27,753 nt of DNA, from positions 1 to 27,753 of the forward strand of contig CAJPVJ010000336.1 of NCBI GenBank assembly GCA_905397405.1. Direction: 5' to 3'. Position numbers and translations under genes: made by a program. Shown here one piece after another: positions 1 to 12,035 of this stretch. The stretch is from Oppiella nova (lineage: Eukaryota; Arthropoda; Arachnida; Sarcoptiformes; Oppiidae). Positions within the stretch are counted from its first letter, which is position 1. Every line of letters begins with the position of its first letter. Below the pieces are notes generated by a model. It saw only the letters and a program-made list of their open reading frames with translations. It made no database searches and had not been told where the DNA came from.

Positions 1-2685
1 GAATACCGTTCCGATTCTAATTAATAAATTAATAGATTTCCGTTTATTATTAAAACAAATTCTTGAATTCATTGAACAGTAAAATTCATCAAATAATTGA
101 AATGCTAAACAATATGTCTTTAATAATAACTTCCTTTTATGCGCCAAATTCATAGCACAATGTTTTTTATGGTAAACTTCTCTCACCCGCACCAACACAT
201 AGGAAGTGCTTTTTGGTCTTTTCATTTGGATTCATGTGATGTCTATTCCTTACTACCAGTGCGTTCACTACAGATAACAATAATAACTTACCGGAGAATA
301 TTGTATACGATGTATAGAGCGCTGTATATAAGGTATATAAACACAAAAGGCATGACAATAGCGCTGAGAATGTTATCATTATCTCGAAAATCAAACTCTA
401 ATGAATATATTTGTTAGCATTTGATATATACTTGTGTTTATGTAATGTTTTATAAAATTTATTTATTAAAACTTTGAGCAGTTCTTAATTTAGCATTTAA
501 TTAACAAAAACATAAATTGTAGTTAAAATATTTAAGAAAGTAGTTTTTTAAAGTCCATGATATATATTTCCTTTAATTCATAAAGAATTTATCGTTTTTT
601 ATACGAGACATTAAACTTTTTTACTTTACAAGAATTTAATATTTTGTTTATGAAAATTATTCGCATTCATTCAGAAAAATTTATTTTTATATAAGAAAAC
701 CATATTTTATATAAAAATAAATACATTTCTCTCATTTAAACTGAGAGCCAAGAAAGCAATGAATCTATAAATCTCTGGTGATGTGAGTCGCGAACTAATT
801 CACTGAAATACTGTTGAAATTGCTTTTGGAAAGTAAGCTAAACGTTCAACAAATGCCCGCAGCGTCCAGAGACAAGTCATCGGTTTTCGCGTTTAGCTCA
901 TCAGACGCTGCAATAACTCTCATTACTTTCGATACATTACTTTGAATCACAAAATATTTCAGTCTCTAATCAAAAGGTATACATTATATTAAACAAAAAC
1001 AAAGCAATTGTATTGCATTTTGCTGCCAATTGCAATGGTTAACAAATTAAATAAGAATCAATAATAAACATTTCAAAAGCCTTCAAAATATTTGAGTTGA
1101 GCTCAACTTGTTTTTTAAACAACAATATTTTTTGTGATAGATAATAACAAATTGATTTTGTATTATTTTCGAGTAAAGCAACAAAAAGCATGCAGTGTAT
1201 TAATATTTGATTTGAGATGGTAGCCAATGCTAAGAGCCAAGTAAACTGTCCCGGGTAGCCATTTAACCTCTGCAACCACGCGGTCATTAATAACAGTTCG
1301 GGTCAAATAACACCAACTAATGCCTGAATAGATGTTAAGTTTAGGCAAACGTTTGAGTCTTAAGATACAGAGAGACCACATATAGTGGTGGCTTCCGGAC
1401 TGCTATGAGTGGTAGTGAACAGACTTTCAGGTGATGTACACCACAGCGAGTGAACACCACTAATATCTATAACACTTTGTGTGGTTCTCTCTAATGATTA
1501 TTTTTGGAAAAACTCATAAACTCTGGCAAAGTATGACATTCATAGAGTTGTTCACAAAGGGAGTCAAGTTTTTGCACACAATTCCTATGAAGACTAAGAC
1601 ACAGATGTGTTGGAGAAAGGATGAGAAGTGATATAATATAAGTTATATAACACTATAATTACAATTTAGCGCACTTATGATAAAAGAAATCGGAAATTTA
1701 CGTTAATTGCACTTTTGTGAGCCTCACAAGTCTGGGATCTCCTAAGCCTTCATAAGTCTGTCAATCGTTTTCTACATTAATATGGCGAAGATTATGGCAC
1801 TAACAGTGAGAAAATATCTATACATATAAATGAGTGTTTTGTTAGTTTGTTGGGTGCCTTGCTCGGAGACCCGGAGTGTTGGTCATCATAGCCTTAATCA
1901 TGGTTTGCCTACAAAATGTGGCAAATGCTTGAAAATGAGCGAAAATAAAGTTAAACACATTGCTCGCAGTTTTTAAAAGATTTTGCACTTAAATTGAGTT
2001 TTTGGGGGTCTATTGTGTTAACACACGCTGTTCTCTAGCTTTACATTATATGAAACGATCAATTGATGAGATAACCTAACATAACATAACACAACATTAC
2101 ATTACATTTGCCTCCAAACAAAAAACACTTTAAGAAAAGCCTACACATCAAACATCAACTCCACAAAAATGGCAATAATTTTTCATTAGAGCATACATTT
2201 CCCCATTTATTTCATATGTTTAATATGTTTTTTGCCTCAATTTCATGAATACCTAATGAATGAGTTGTTGTATTAAAACGTTTACAATATTAACATATTA
2301 TTTAAAAATTTTATTTCGTTGAATCAATTTATTTAAATACTTTGGCTTAACATTTTGTACCATATTTTGTTTGAAATATAATAAATATATTTTGAAACAA
2401 GTAATGAATTCGCAAATTAATTATATTTTAATCTTATGTTCAAATATATACTCAAAACATAATAAAACAGTTAAGAAATGCATTCAATAAATAAAAACCT
2501 CTTTAAGTAAAAAACTAAACATTTATTTTATGCTAAACAGGAGTCAATGGAAAATACATGTCGATTACAAATCAATGTTTTACTCATTTTAGATACAAAT
2601 AAAATATACATTTGTAATTCAAATCAATAATTAGTGCCCTTATATTCATCAAGAGACTCTCAATATTCATTGTAAATAAGTCGAT
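1..2685. other. AT-rich intergenic region, no supported gene
   Basis: Mostly low-complexity AT-rich DNA. Two slightly GC-richer patches (about 760-960 and 1200-1450) contain short open frames on both strands. In the first, a minus-strand segment at 846-965 follows a TTGATTAG acceptor-like site and is open for 39 codons to a TGA. The + strand over the same bases is also open from an ATG at 854, so neither is convincing. No RNA gene or homology is recognised. Confidence 0.5.
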
Positions 2686-3231
2686 ATGAATTTAAGTTTC
2701 GTTTTCCTAACTAAGTGTAACACCAAAAATGCAAACCATTTAATAGCTTTTGCAACAATTGGTAAACATTTTGTGTGTCATATCCATGACTTTGATGGCC
2801 TTAAGGGCCAAATCGATGTTAAGCACAGAATTATGGGTTACGTGAAGACAGCAGTGATTTGGATGTCTGTTGCCATCAACTGTCTGTCAAAGTCTATAGT
2901 CTCAGCACAACTGCAAACCACTAATTATTATCCCCAAGAAATCACAGACTCTATGTCATAGAGAATATTCATTGCATTCATAGCGAAAACAGTGGTTTTG
3001 TATGCATTCAGTGAATGGGCTCTTCCGGAGACAAACACTACTATTAGATGTCATCTCATAAACGAATGCATACTTTGTGTCAATAAATCAATGAAAAATA
3101 TGTGCAAATTTGAACACTTCTATGGCGCTGGCAATCAAATCATTACAAATACACTTCAATTAGTGGATCACTTTAAAAGACATCAATTTTCTTGTTATGA
3201 CACGGTTTGCAAAATAGCAAACATTATGTAA
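2686..3231 (+). pseudogene. Unrecognised Cys-rich ORF interrupted by one in-frame TAG
   Basis: One reading frame stays open for about 182 codons except for a single TAG at 2959-2961. The part after the stop encodes a peptide with six cysteines spaced C-x5-C-x2-C-x8-C-x29-C-x4-C, a pattern typical of small secreted or extracellular domains, and ends at a TAA at 3229-3231. The part before the stop begins at an ATG (2686) and contains three cysteines. The region is less AT-rich than its flanks and the reverse strand has many stops, which favours coding origin. Two readings are possible: a decayed gene with a nonsense mutation, or a real exon starting at 2962 after the acceptor-like CATAG. The family is not recognised. 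Confidence 0.3.
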
Positions 3232-3907
3232 ATATTTTTAATTCACAAAAATATTTATCTATTCTTTCGTTCAATTCTGTAAATATACTGTAGTTATATG
3301 ACTTTGATTTTACATTAAGAGATTTTACATTTTACATTTGTTTTAATAACTATCGTATTTATTTTACATTTAAATTCATGAATTATATTAATATGATTCA
3401 TAACTCCAATTAAAAATCCAGTAGTTTATAGTATTTAATGCACTGAATGTATGCATCGATGAAAGAATATATCGGAATATTTTAATTACAATTATTATAA
3501 CATTGCACTCATTTATCTCATTCAAAACGGCTGATGACTGCTATGATGTGTGCAATACATCAAAACACTATTACAACACACTTTTTATGGCCAAACCATT
3601 AATATATTTGAAACTGGTCCGAAAACATATTTGTTATAATATTAAGAATTAGCAACAAAAGATTGATTGAGTTTTTGTTTTGTTTAAACTATTCACTCGA
3701 TTAGTGCTGTGAACTGTATTCATAAAAATCAGGCCATTCTCTACACATTATACTCTCTATTCACTGAATAGTTTAGTATTTATTTTTGCGATTATTTTTA
3801 TTACAAATTCATTCAGTAATACATTCATTACTCGCGTTTGATATTTATATTCTAATCGATTATTTTATTTTGATTAATAAGCGCTTTATATTAGGTATTA
3901 CTCTTTG

Positions 3908-4189
3908 TCAGTGATTGCCAGACACCGGGAAGGACCTCTCGCAATGGCATGACATACTAGCAAATTAAATAGGATTGTATTTTATTAACTAGCCAGTTTT
4001 CAGACCCGCTCCCCCTTATTTTAAAAACCATTGAAAATCTTTTTAAACTTATTTCCACCGCACATCTCGCAATGGGATGGCATACTAGCAAATTAAATAG
4101 GATTGTATTTTATTAACTAGCCAGTTTTCAGACCCGCTCCCCCTTATTTTAAAAACCATTGAAAATCTTTTTAAACTTATTTCCACCGC
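3908..4189. mobile_element. Possible small non-autonomous hAT-like element
   Basis: The left end reads CAGTGATTGCCAGAC, similar to hAT-superfamily terminal repeats, which usually start CAGTG or CAGGG. The 8-bp direct repeat ACTCTTTG lies at 3900-3907 and again at 4190-4197, the size of a hAT target-site duplication. The right end (reverse complement begins GCGGTGGAAAT) matches the left end poorly, and one extra T separates the left direct repeat from CAGTG. The interior contains the 128-bp tandem duplication, so the underlying unit would be only about 154 bp. No transposase is present. Treat as tentative. Confidence 0.25.
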
Positions 4190-4190
4190 A
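3937..4190. repeat. Tandem duplication, period 128 bp
   Basis: The stretch beginning TCTCGCAATGG at 3937 is repeated from 4065. The two copies differ at two bases just after the start (AATGGCATGACAT versus AATGGGATGGCAT) and otherwise match to the end of copy 2 near 4190. The period is exactly 128 bp, the same as in the KLF gene. Confidence 0.9.
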
Positions 4191-4708
4191 CTCTTTGACT
4201 GTTTTGTAAAATTTAATTAATTACATTTAATAAAACCATTAATTTTATAATAAATTAATTACAATTATTAATGAGCCAAAACGCAAACATAACAAAAAAT
4301 ATGAATTTCATATAAAAATCAAATTTAAACCAAAAGTTAATTTTACGAAAACTTTTACATATAAGACAAATCAGTACACTATAAACATTTCAATCAACAT
4401 ATTTGGGACATTATATGAGTGTTCAGTATATTATAAATATAGAGTTAAAAACGAATCTCAAAAATATAAGACAAGAAAATTATTTGCCCTAAAAATAAAG
4501 CCGCAGAGAAAAATAGTTTCAAGCGGTTATACATACAGTCGTATTGACTGTATAAGTGAAAGCACAGGTGTACACAAAACAGAGATATTTTTGCTGAAAT
4601 ACAAGTGATTTGACGAATATTTATCTCTTGTGCCCCAAGTCTTGAAAGAAAGACTTTATATTTTTTATTTTTGCTACAAAAATCAAAACAAAGCTGTCTC
4701 TCCATTAG

Positions 4709-4735
4709 CTCTCTCTCTCTCTCTCTCTCTCTCTC
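4709..4735. repeat. (CT)n microsatellite
   Basis: Uninterrupted CT run of 27 bases, followed by further CT-rich sequence. Confidence 0.95.
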
Positions 4736-4921
4736 GTGCTCTCGTGTTGCATAGGTTTAAGAGCATCGGACACAATAATAATACATAATTTTTTATGTGA
4801 TCCACACGTGAAGTGAAGACTTTTTTCCATTGACTGAAGTAGTGATGAGGAGCGGCCCAACAGTTTTCAAGAATAATAATTGATTTATTCGTGGACTAAA
4901 AATTCTTGGGATGAATATATG

Positions 4922-4924
<3 letters not shown>

Positions 4925-4956
<32 letters not shown>
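4925..4956. repeat. (GA)n microsatellite
   Basis: Uninterrupted GA run of 32 bases. Confidence 0.95.
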
Positions 4957-4959
<3 letters not shown>

Positions 4960-5985
4960 GTTGATAGGTTTAATGGACAGATATTATATGGCATATTAGA
5001 CATAGTGAGAGCTACCAACCCATTTCCTGGGAGGAGAGCGACTCCTAATTATGTATATAATACTTAAGCATTGAATGAGTAAAGAATCCAATTTCTGAAG
5101 GGAATGCCTAATCAATAGCTCTTCTCTCAAATAAATATTCTATCAGTTATTAATACATTTGAATATACAGTGCATTGGATTAATTTAAGAGTTTATTTTG
5201 AGGTCAACCGCAGCTAATTGTGTCAATTGTGGTACAAAACCCACACAATAGTGATTCAGTTCATGATCTGATCCAAACTGAGAGCCATAATCTTCCGCAC
5301 ATACAGTCAATGCGTTTGCATTTGTCTATTGCTCTGTCAATCTTGCATCACATGAGAGGAAATACATTTATGGTCTGGTCTTCCAAAACACCATAAGTCA
5401 TAAAAAAATATCGACAATTCACAACAGAATTACAAAGTATGCCATCACTTCACTGGCACCACTTCTCTATTGAATAATACATACATTTTATGTTTTTTCT
5501 GCTTATTCTGCGGATCACTCGTCCAAAGCAATGCAAACTTGTCTTAATGATAGTCCAATACAAATACCTTTTTATAAATCTCTTGCGCCACAAACGGTCG
5601 CAAAAATTTATTTTAATTCAAAAACCAAACATAATTTTAGTCTCAAAGACGCGAAAACAGATTCTTTGCCGCAAAAGCGAAGTCTATTTCTTTTGAGCAA
5701 TAAATCAGAATTAAGTTCACGTTTTGGGCGAAAGTTTGCGAGTGTTTTGATAAATAACTTGTGCTTATAATTGTCCGAAAAATGAATGTTTTCATACATT
5801 TTGTGATTATCTGATCAATAGGTGTTGTGGTCGACAGAGGAAGAAGCGTTCATTTCAATGGTATTACTCATCACTGATTTGTCAGGTATTGTCCGCTAAA
5901 CCAAAACCTCACAACAATTATCTCTTACCGAACAAGTGATGCGTTTAAAGCCATTTCACGGACACAAAGTTAGACAAAATCTCGC

Positions 5986-5995
5986 GTCACGTGAC
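5986..5995. promoter_or_regulatory. GTCACGTGAC palindrome (E-box/CLEAR-type site)
   Basis: A perfect 10-bp palindrome containing CACGTG, identical to the CLEAR consensus bound by TFEB/MITF-type bHLH-ZIP factors. It lies about 630 bp upstream of the KLF start codon, in the GC-richer upstream region. Binding is inferred from the motif only. Confidence 0.3.
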
Positions 5996-6620
5996 CTCTT
6001 CGTAGGTATTGTGCTGTGAAGTGAAGGTCAGGTGTCTGTATGTCTACCGGTCCTCAACATTGTGTTGCCAATGAAGAGAGAAGTGCGTCCGTAGTCTTAC
6101 CACAGCTTCACTATTAGATAACTATGGCTTACATGACAGCACATGACCGGCCCTGAAGGAGGGGATGCCTCGCATTGAGGCGTCGCACTCGTCATCCGTC
6201 TGTTAGTCCCCACTCTTTTCCCCGATTCATACTTCTATGCCATAGCATAGCATACCATACCTGTGCCACTCATACAGCTCTGAATCAGAGAATTCTTTCT
6301 GAAGGGGAAAAAGTGAGAGAATCTCATATTGAGTTGTGCTGTAAATATGTGGGCCTTAGAGGCCAACAAACACTCCTTGAGTTAGGACTAAAGCGATCCC
6401 TAATATCTCTGTTACACAACAGTAGAGACTATTCGTGAGCCCAGAGTTAAGAGCAATAGTGAGAGAGAGACTGAGTGTCAGACTTCGCACAACTCAGGAG
6501 ACGGAGAGTTTAGTCTGCTTTCAGGTGCGCCCAGTGTTGGAGTGGTAGCTCTCACTCTATAAGACGTGATTCACGTAATTGTTTTGTCCGAAAGCGTATT
6601 GACGATCATATGTGACAGTT

Positions 6621-8058
6621 ATGTCACTTTCGGTCCACAAAATGAATAATGAAATGACAGACTTTCATGACGTGAGTATAGAGTTATATAAACTTTTCTC
6701 AACTCTTTTCATAGGATTTTTGTTTGCTATTCTTCGACTCTTAATATAACTTTAAACATAACTAACCCTTAATTTGTATGACAGATGTGGCAGGACATCG
6801 AAAGTGTGCTTCTCGTGAGTGATGGCACACAGATTGTGCCCAATTCAGAGACCCACCGGTATATCCTCTCACAAACACAGCCTCCGCCACAGACACCACA
6901 ACCAACTCATCAACACTTGAATACAAGTGATATTTATGTGAAACAAGAATACAATCAAATAAAGTCTGAATACGAGAGACCCACCGGTATATCCTCTCAC
7001 AAACACAGCCTCCGCCACAAACACCACAACCAACTCATCAACACTTGAATACAAGTGATATTTATGTGAAACAAGAATACAATCAAATAAAGTCTGAATA
7101 CGATTACCACCAAAACGAGACATACGAACAGTCGGTGCCGTACGTCGAGAACAACTACTGCAATGTCTCGCAATGGTCTGCAACACAACCGCCGATACAG
7201 TGCTCACAACCATCTCATCAGATGCAGTGCACCACTCGTATGGCCAACACCGGTGCCAAAGACCCGATGCTTTGGATGCCATCATCACAACAGGCAAACC
7301 AATCGACAAACTATTATTGTGATCAATACAACAATCCTTATCTGCACTGGAATTCGGGTCACTATCCATATAGTAAGCCATCTGTACTCCAGTGCCAAAT
7401 ATCGCCGCCGGCCTCACCTGAGAATGAGAAGCAGCACTCGTATCAGACAAACGCTAATAATTATCATATTAGCCCTAATAGTGATGTTTCCAAAGTTTCC
7501 ATCCATTGCACAGACAATGCTAACAAACAGTATCCTAACAAACAGTATCCAAACGTGGGGTCTGTTGTATCCCAACACAGTTATACAACCACACCAACCG
7601 TTCCCTACATCAGAGGCATAGTTACTCCGCCGGCGTCACCACATGTCGACATTCATCACTACTCCAACTCGAGTCCATACAATCCATCGCAACAACCTGC
7701 GCCTGTCGTCAACATAATAGCGCCGACCGTCACACCAGTAGTGGCGCCCAAATCGAGACGCGGCCGACGCAGCACTGGCCGCAAGAAAGTCACTCATCAC
7801 TCGTGCTCTTACGACGGCTGCACGAAGACCTATACGAAGAGCTCGCACCTGAAGGCACACCTGCGGACGCATACGGGAGAGAAGCCCTATCAGTGCAATT
7901 GGAAGGGCTGTGGCTGGAAGTTCGCCCGATCTGACGAACTCACCCGACATTTCCGTAAGCATACCGGCGATCGTCCCTTTCAGTGCCGACTCTGCGAACG
8001 AGCCTTTTCCCGGTCAGACCACCTCTCCCTCCATATGAAACGACACTCAACCTTATAG
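6621..8058 (+). CDS. Krüppel-like transcription factor (KLF2/4/5-like), frame broken by a 128-bp duplication
   Basis: A nuclear zinc-finger factor expected to bind GC/CACCC boxes. Exon 1 is 6621-6671 (17 codons from ATG, ending at donor GAC|GTGAGT); exon 2 starts at 6785 after TATGACAG and runs to TAG at 8056-8058. Three C-terminal C2H2 fingers are encoded at about 7804-8046: two C-x4-C fingers, then one C-x2-C finger, joined by TGEKPYQ and TGDRPFQ linkers. A basic stretch ([13 protein letters not shown]) precedes them. The N-terminal part is rich in Gln, Asn, Ser and Tyr and carries two PPASP motifs. The fingers and the protein ending just after finger 3 best fit the KLF2/4 type; a Dar1-like KLF4/5 orthologue is the alternative. 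As assembled, a 128-bp repeat at 6848-7103 shifts the frame and gives a stop at 7046-7048. With one copy removed the protein is about 398 residues, with fingers starting near 315, 345 and 375. Confidence 0.88.
6848..7103. repeat. 128-bp tandem duplication inside KLF exon 2
   Basis: Copy 1 (6848-6975) and copy 2 (6976-7103) each begin GAGACCCACCGG and end TCTGAATACGA. They differ at one base (G at 6892, A at 7020). Because 128 is not a multiple of three, the duplication shifts the KLF frame; one copy alone keeps it open. Confidence 0.95.
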
Positions 8059-8641
8059 TTGTGTCACATATCACACTCGTTGTCAGCAATACCCCGAACT
8101 CTAGACTTATACTTTATTTGTCATTATATGCAATGATTGACAAAATGAGTTGATTGTTATCCTATTGTAAATAATACTATATTTACTAAATAAGTTACAG
8201 ACCCACCACTACAGGCATAAGTTAATTATAAGTATTATATAACTTCTTTGTATATAAAATATACCATTTTTGTGATTATTCGTGAATTTTTGTTATATAA
8301 AGTTCTCTTTTTAGAGTCCTTTAAATTAGATTCATTTCAAACCATTTTTCATTTGTGGTTTGTCTTGGAGTTTGACTCAAATTAATGGCCTCTCTTTTAT
8401 TATAAACGCAATGATATATGTATTACAACTTATTTTTAGGACCAGCGCTGAGACTAAGACTCGGCTCTTGTGTTGAATTATTTTTTTATTATTTAAGAAA
8501 TATTGTGTTCTTATAATTTTCAATTTAAAACTATTTTTATTACTTTATATATAAGTTACTGTATTTCTTTGTATAATGAACCCTATTATAATGTAATGTA
8601 GTGAACATTTAAAGATCTCATATTTCAATAACAAAAATAAA
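8059..8641 (+). other. KLF 3' UTR with AATAAA signal
   Basis: AT-rich sequence without coding potential follows the KLF stop. A canonical AATAAA lies at 8636-8641, about 580 bp downstream, and is the most plausible polyadenylation signal. The exact 3' end cannot be fixed from sequence alone. Confidence 0.4.
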
Positions 8642-11600
8642 ATTTACTAAGAAAACCAAATTGAATTGAGAATTCATTTAACATAATCTAATTTTTAATG
8701 CAAATTTAATCTAAAAACAAATGTTTTTGTTTTATGTAAAACACAAACATTAAGATCTATAAAGCTATAAAAGTAGTGAATATCAAATGTGTGATCAAAT
8801 CAAACCCTTTTATTATTCATCAGTGTTTGCCTTTAATTCAATAATAATATTATAATATATAATAATATTCTATAATATATTGTTTGCTTATAAAAGCAGA
8901 ATATGTGTAGAGATTAGTCTGTCTTATGATATAATCTGTTCAATGAATTCGCAGATTCTGTCGATTGCTGTAATGCACGCAATGTTCGCATTGGCCTCAC
9001 GTCTAATACACTATTATGTGATTTTCATATGTATTATTGCTTTTAATTTAAATGTAATTTTCTTGTAATCCTTGTATAGAAATGCAAACATTAATGAAAT
9101 CTTAATAATGTTTATTTGAGACATAAAAATGGTTTTATGTGTTTAGAAAAACATAACTATTTTTTAGCGTACAATAAAACATTTGCAAAACTGCAGAATT
9201 GTATGAAATTAAAATTTTATGCCAAATACTGACAATAAAGAGTTATTTGGCAATATAAGTATAATATTTACTCGTTTTAAAAAAGTAAATATAAATAATA
9301 AAAAGGCTATGAATGAAGTGAAACAAAACGAAAGCATTTCATTTTATAATTACATTAAATGAAAAGTAGGATAATATTAACATAATAGCAAATAATTGAT
9401 TGCTTTGCTCTGTAATTATCTTCCAATTCGTATAAAATTGAACCAAAATTTTGAAAATTAAATTTCTATAAAAATTGTTTTGCGAAAGTCTGTAATTTAC
9501 GCCAAACTTGTGTTAAATTACAAATTTCTAGAAATCAATTACCAAATTATATACTCTGTATTTACTAATGAATAATAATTATTTTTAAAAATAAAAGACT
9601 AATTCGAAAGCAATTGACGGATTGAATGTGTGTTTTGTAATTGAATTTCACTTTTGTTTGATGGATAATGGAGTGGAATATTCATTTGGAAAACTTGAAC
9701 CCAAAATCAATTATTCAATGCCTACTACCAACTACATTTATTTGAAATACTGTATCAGATATAAGTTTATTGATTGAGTAAAATACAAATTCAAGTTTTA
9801 AAGAATTTCAATAATATTTTTAAGAGATTTAATCGTCGGTCGGATATGTCTTAAGATAGAAGTCGTACCAAAAACGAGAAGACAAATCATGAAAAGACAT
9901 TATTTATAAGAAACGGATTCAGTGTAGAGAAATAACTCAATCCATGAGTGGATTGTATATCAAAAGACCTAAAATTTTTATGTGTTTGATAAGATTTAGT
10001 ACTACCGGTGTCAATATGTTAAAATATCTATACTATAAAATCCCTAAACTTTCATTGAAATAATTTTTCTATTAATTGTGAAATAACTAAATGATCCATT
10101 ATTTTATACAGTTGTGATTGTGTACAAATAAAATTATATATTTATTGGGTTTTTAATTAATTATTTAAAAAATAAAAGTATTACAAAATTATTTTTATGT
10201 AAACATATTGTGTAAATTCAATAACTACAATATTACCCAATCATAAAAATAAATTACAAAGTTTAATAATTTGATTTTAAAATTATAATTACCTGTATGA
10301 GATAATTTTTAGTTTTTGTGAATTAACTAAAATTCTTAATGGGTCCTAAATTTTAATGAATCAAATATTAAGATTGTACTAGGATCTTTATCGGAAAAAT
10401 TTGAAAATCATTTTAACAACAAATGACCCGAAGCTGTAAAACATTGACATTAAAATGAATTATATGTTTTACTTATTTATTTTTCATAAGAAAATATTTT
10501 AAACCTCGGACTTTATTCAATCAAAAAACTTTATTCATCACAGGTTTGGTGTAATTTAAATAAATAGCAAAAAATGTATTAAACATCATATTAATCAAAG
10601 CAGTATTTAATGCAATATTTAAATTTTGTGAAATCTTTTTTGTTATTTTAAATAGTTTCTATTTTTATTACTAATTAAGATTTTGTGCGCTTTTTGTATA
10701 CTAATATTAACATAATGAATTTAAAATGTTTTGAATAAAAAATGTCTGTAAGTATTAATACATAATATATTCAACAGAATAAAAGCCAAATGCCTTATAA
10801 GTCACTTGAATTGAGTTAATGAATCGCTAATACAATTGAATGGAAACGTGTGAGCGATTTGTGCAGATAATTAAAGTATAATTTTTGCTGCCAATGATAT
10901 TTTATATCATAAAACGTTAAACTTTATGAATGAAAGAAATTTCTTTTTCGCGAAACCAGTTTTTCATTATTAGTATAAGACATCCATACAAGTGATATAA
11001 TGGCGCAAATTTGACGCAAAGATTGCATCGGAATCACGACTACTAATACATAGAGATCTATGAATGGAAAGGCGTGTCGGCGCTCACAAGAATGGAGTCA
11101 ATGAAATATGAATAAAAAATTTCTTATGAATGCAATCCAATGCGTGAAATATACTATAAGTTTGAGAGATTCACTCACTATTACGATACTCTTTCATATG
11201 AGAGTTACAACTGATAATCAAGTTATACATCACTACTTCCCTGTCCTATAAGAGTCATTCAATCAAATCGTTTCACTGGTATTGGCTTTTATACAGAATA
11301 TAAAAGAATCCAAAACAATGACGAATAGTAATACTAAAATCCATATTTAGCTTGATAACATACAGACATTATTTTTATAAACTCAACCATTTGAATGAAT
11401 TAACAAACTATAAAGACATTACCTTCAGTGAATCCAATAGCTTTTTAAAGATAATTGTTGTACATTGATTGGAAAGTTTGGTGTCTCGTTAAGGTAAGAA
11501 CATTTATAATACACTAATATAGTTTGTAACATCAAGGTATGATAGTCTTTAAAACGTGTGACAACCTTGGTGAAGCGAAATCAGATTCTATCATATCTGA

Positions 11601-12017
11601 CTAATATTAAATTATTTGAATATTAAATTATAAAATAATATTTTTCTAATTAAATTATAACATGTTTTGACCAAACTACCTAGACCAAAAGACCAGAATA
11701 TTAATTTTCATACTTATCTCATAAAATTAATATTAATTCAATATAAATTCTACAAAAATTAAAAAATAGTTAAATACAGTATTTGGTTAAATTGAAGCGA
11801 CAATATCCAAACAAACTTAAAAGGAAGTGAATTTAAAGTAAATTTATACATGAATTATGAAAATTCATATTATTTTTCAATCAAATTTTTTGTTTAATAA
11901 AAGCAAAACTAAAAAAGGTATGGGTTATATCAAAGAAATTAATGGATTTTAAAGTTATAATAGATTTCAAAAATAGAAGTATGAGTTGAAAGCTTTTATT
12001 CATTAATCTTTGAATAC

Positions 12018-12035
12018 GAGAGAGAGAGAGAGAGA
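12018..12035. repeat. (GA)n microsatellite
   Basis: GA run of 18 bases. Confidence 0.9.

Larger units (their letters stand above)
3232..6620. other. Intergenic region and likely KLF upstream region
   Basis: AT-rich to about 5.8 kb, then distinctly GC-richer up to the KLF start codon. It contains the repeat unit at 3908-4189 and two dinucleotide microsatellites. Overlapping short ORFs on both strands at 5490-5800 and one at 6175-6438 show no recognisable protein. The 5.9-6.6 kb part probably holds the KLF promoter and 5' UTR, including a GTCACGTGAC palindrome at 5986-5995 and a TCTATAAG motif near 6557. No coding exon is supported. Confidence 0.5.

Noticed and set aside
167-394. Hydrophobic minus-strand ORF with a GTAAGT donor near 291
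   Set aside because: The peptide is dominated by Tyr-Thr/Leu repeats caused by a TATA-rich stretch, the opposite strand is equally open, and no second exon is seen.
1039-1381. Two overlapping minus-strand ORFs
   Set aside because: Both frames are open by chance in AT-rich DNA, with no recognised motif, splice context or homology.
2075-2110. CCTAACATAACATAAC tract as interstitial telomere repeat
   Set aside because: It is not a repeat of the arthropod TTAGG/CCTAA unit, only AT-rich pentamer-like sequence.
5490-5800. Overlapping ORFs on both strands
   Set aside because: Three overlapping frames are open at once, with Lys/Phe/Ile-rich peptides and no recognisable family.
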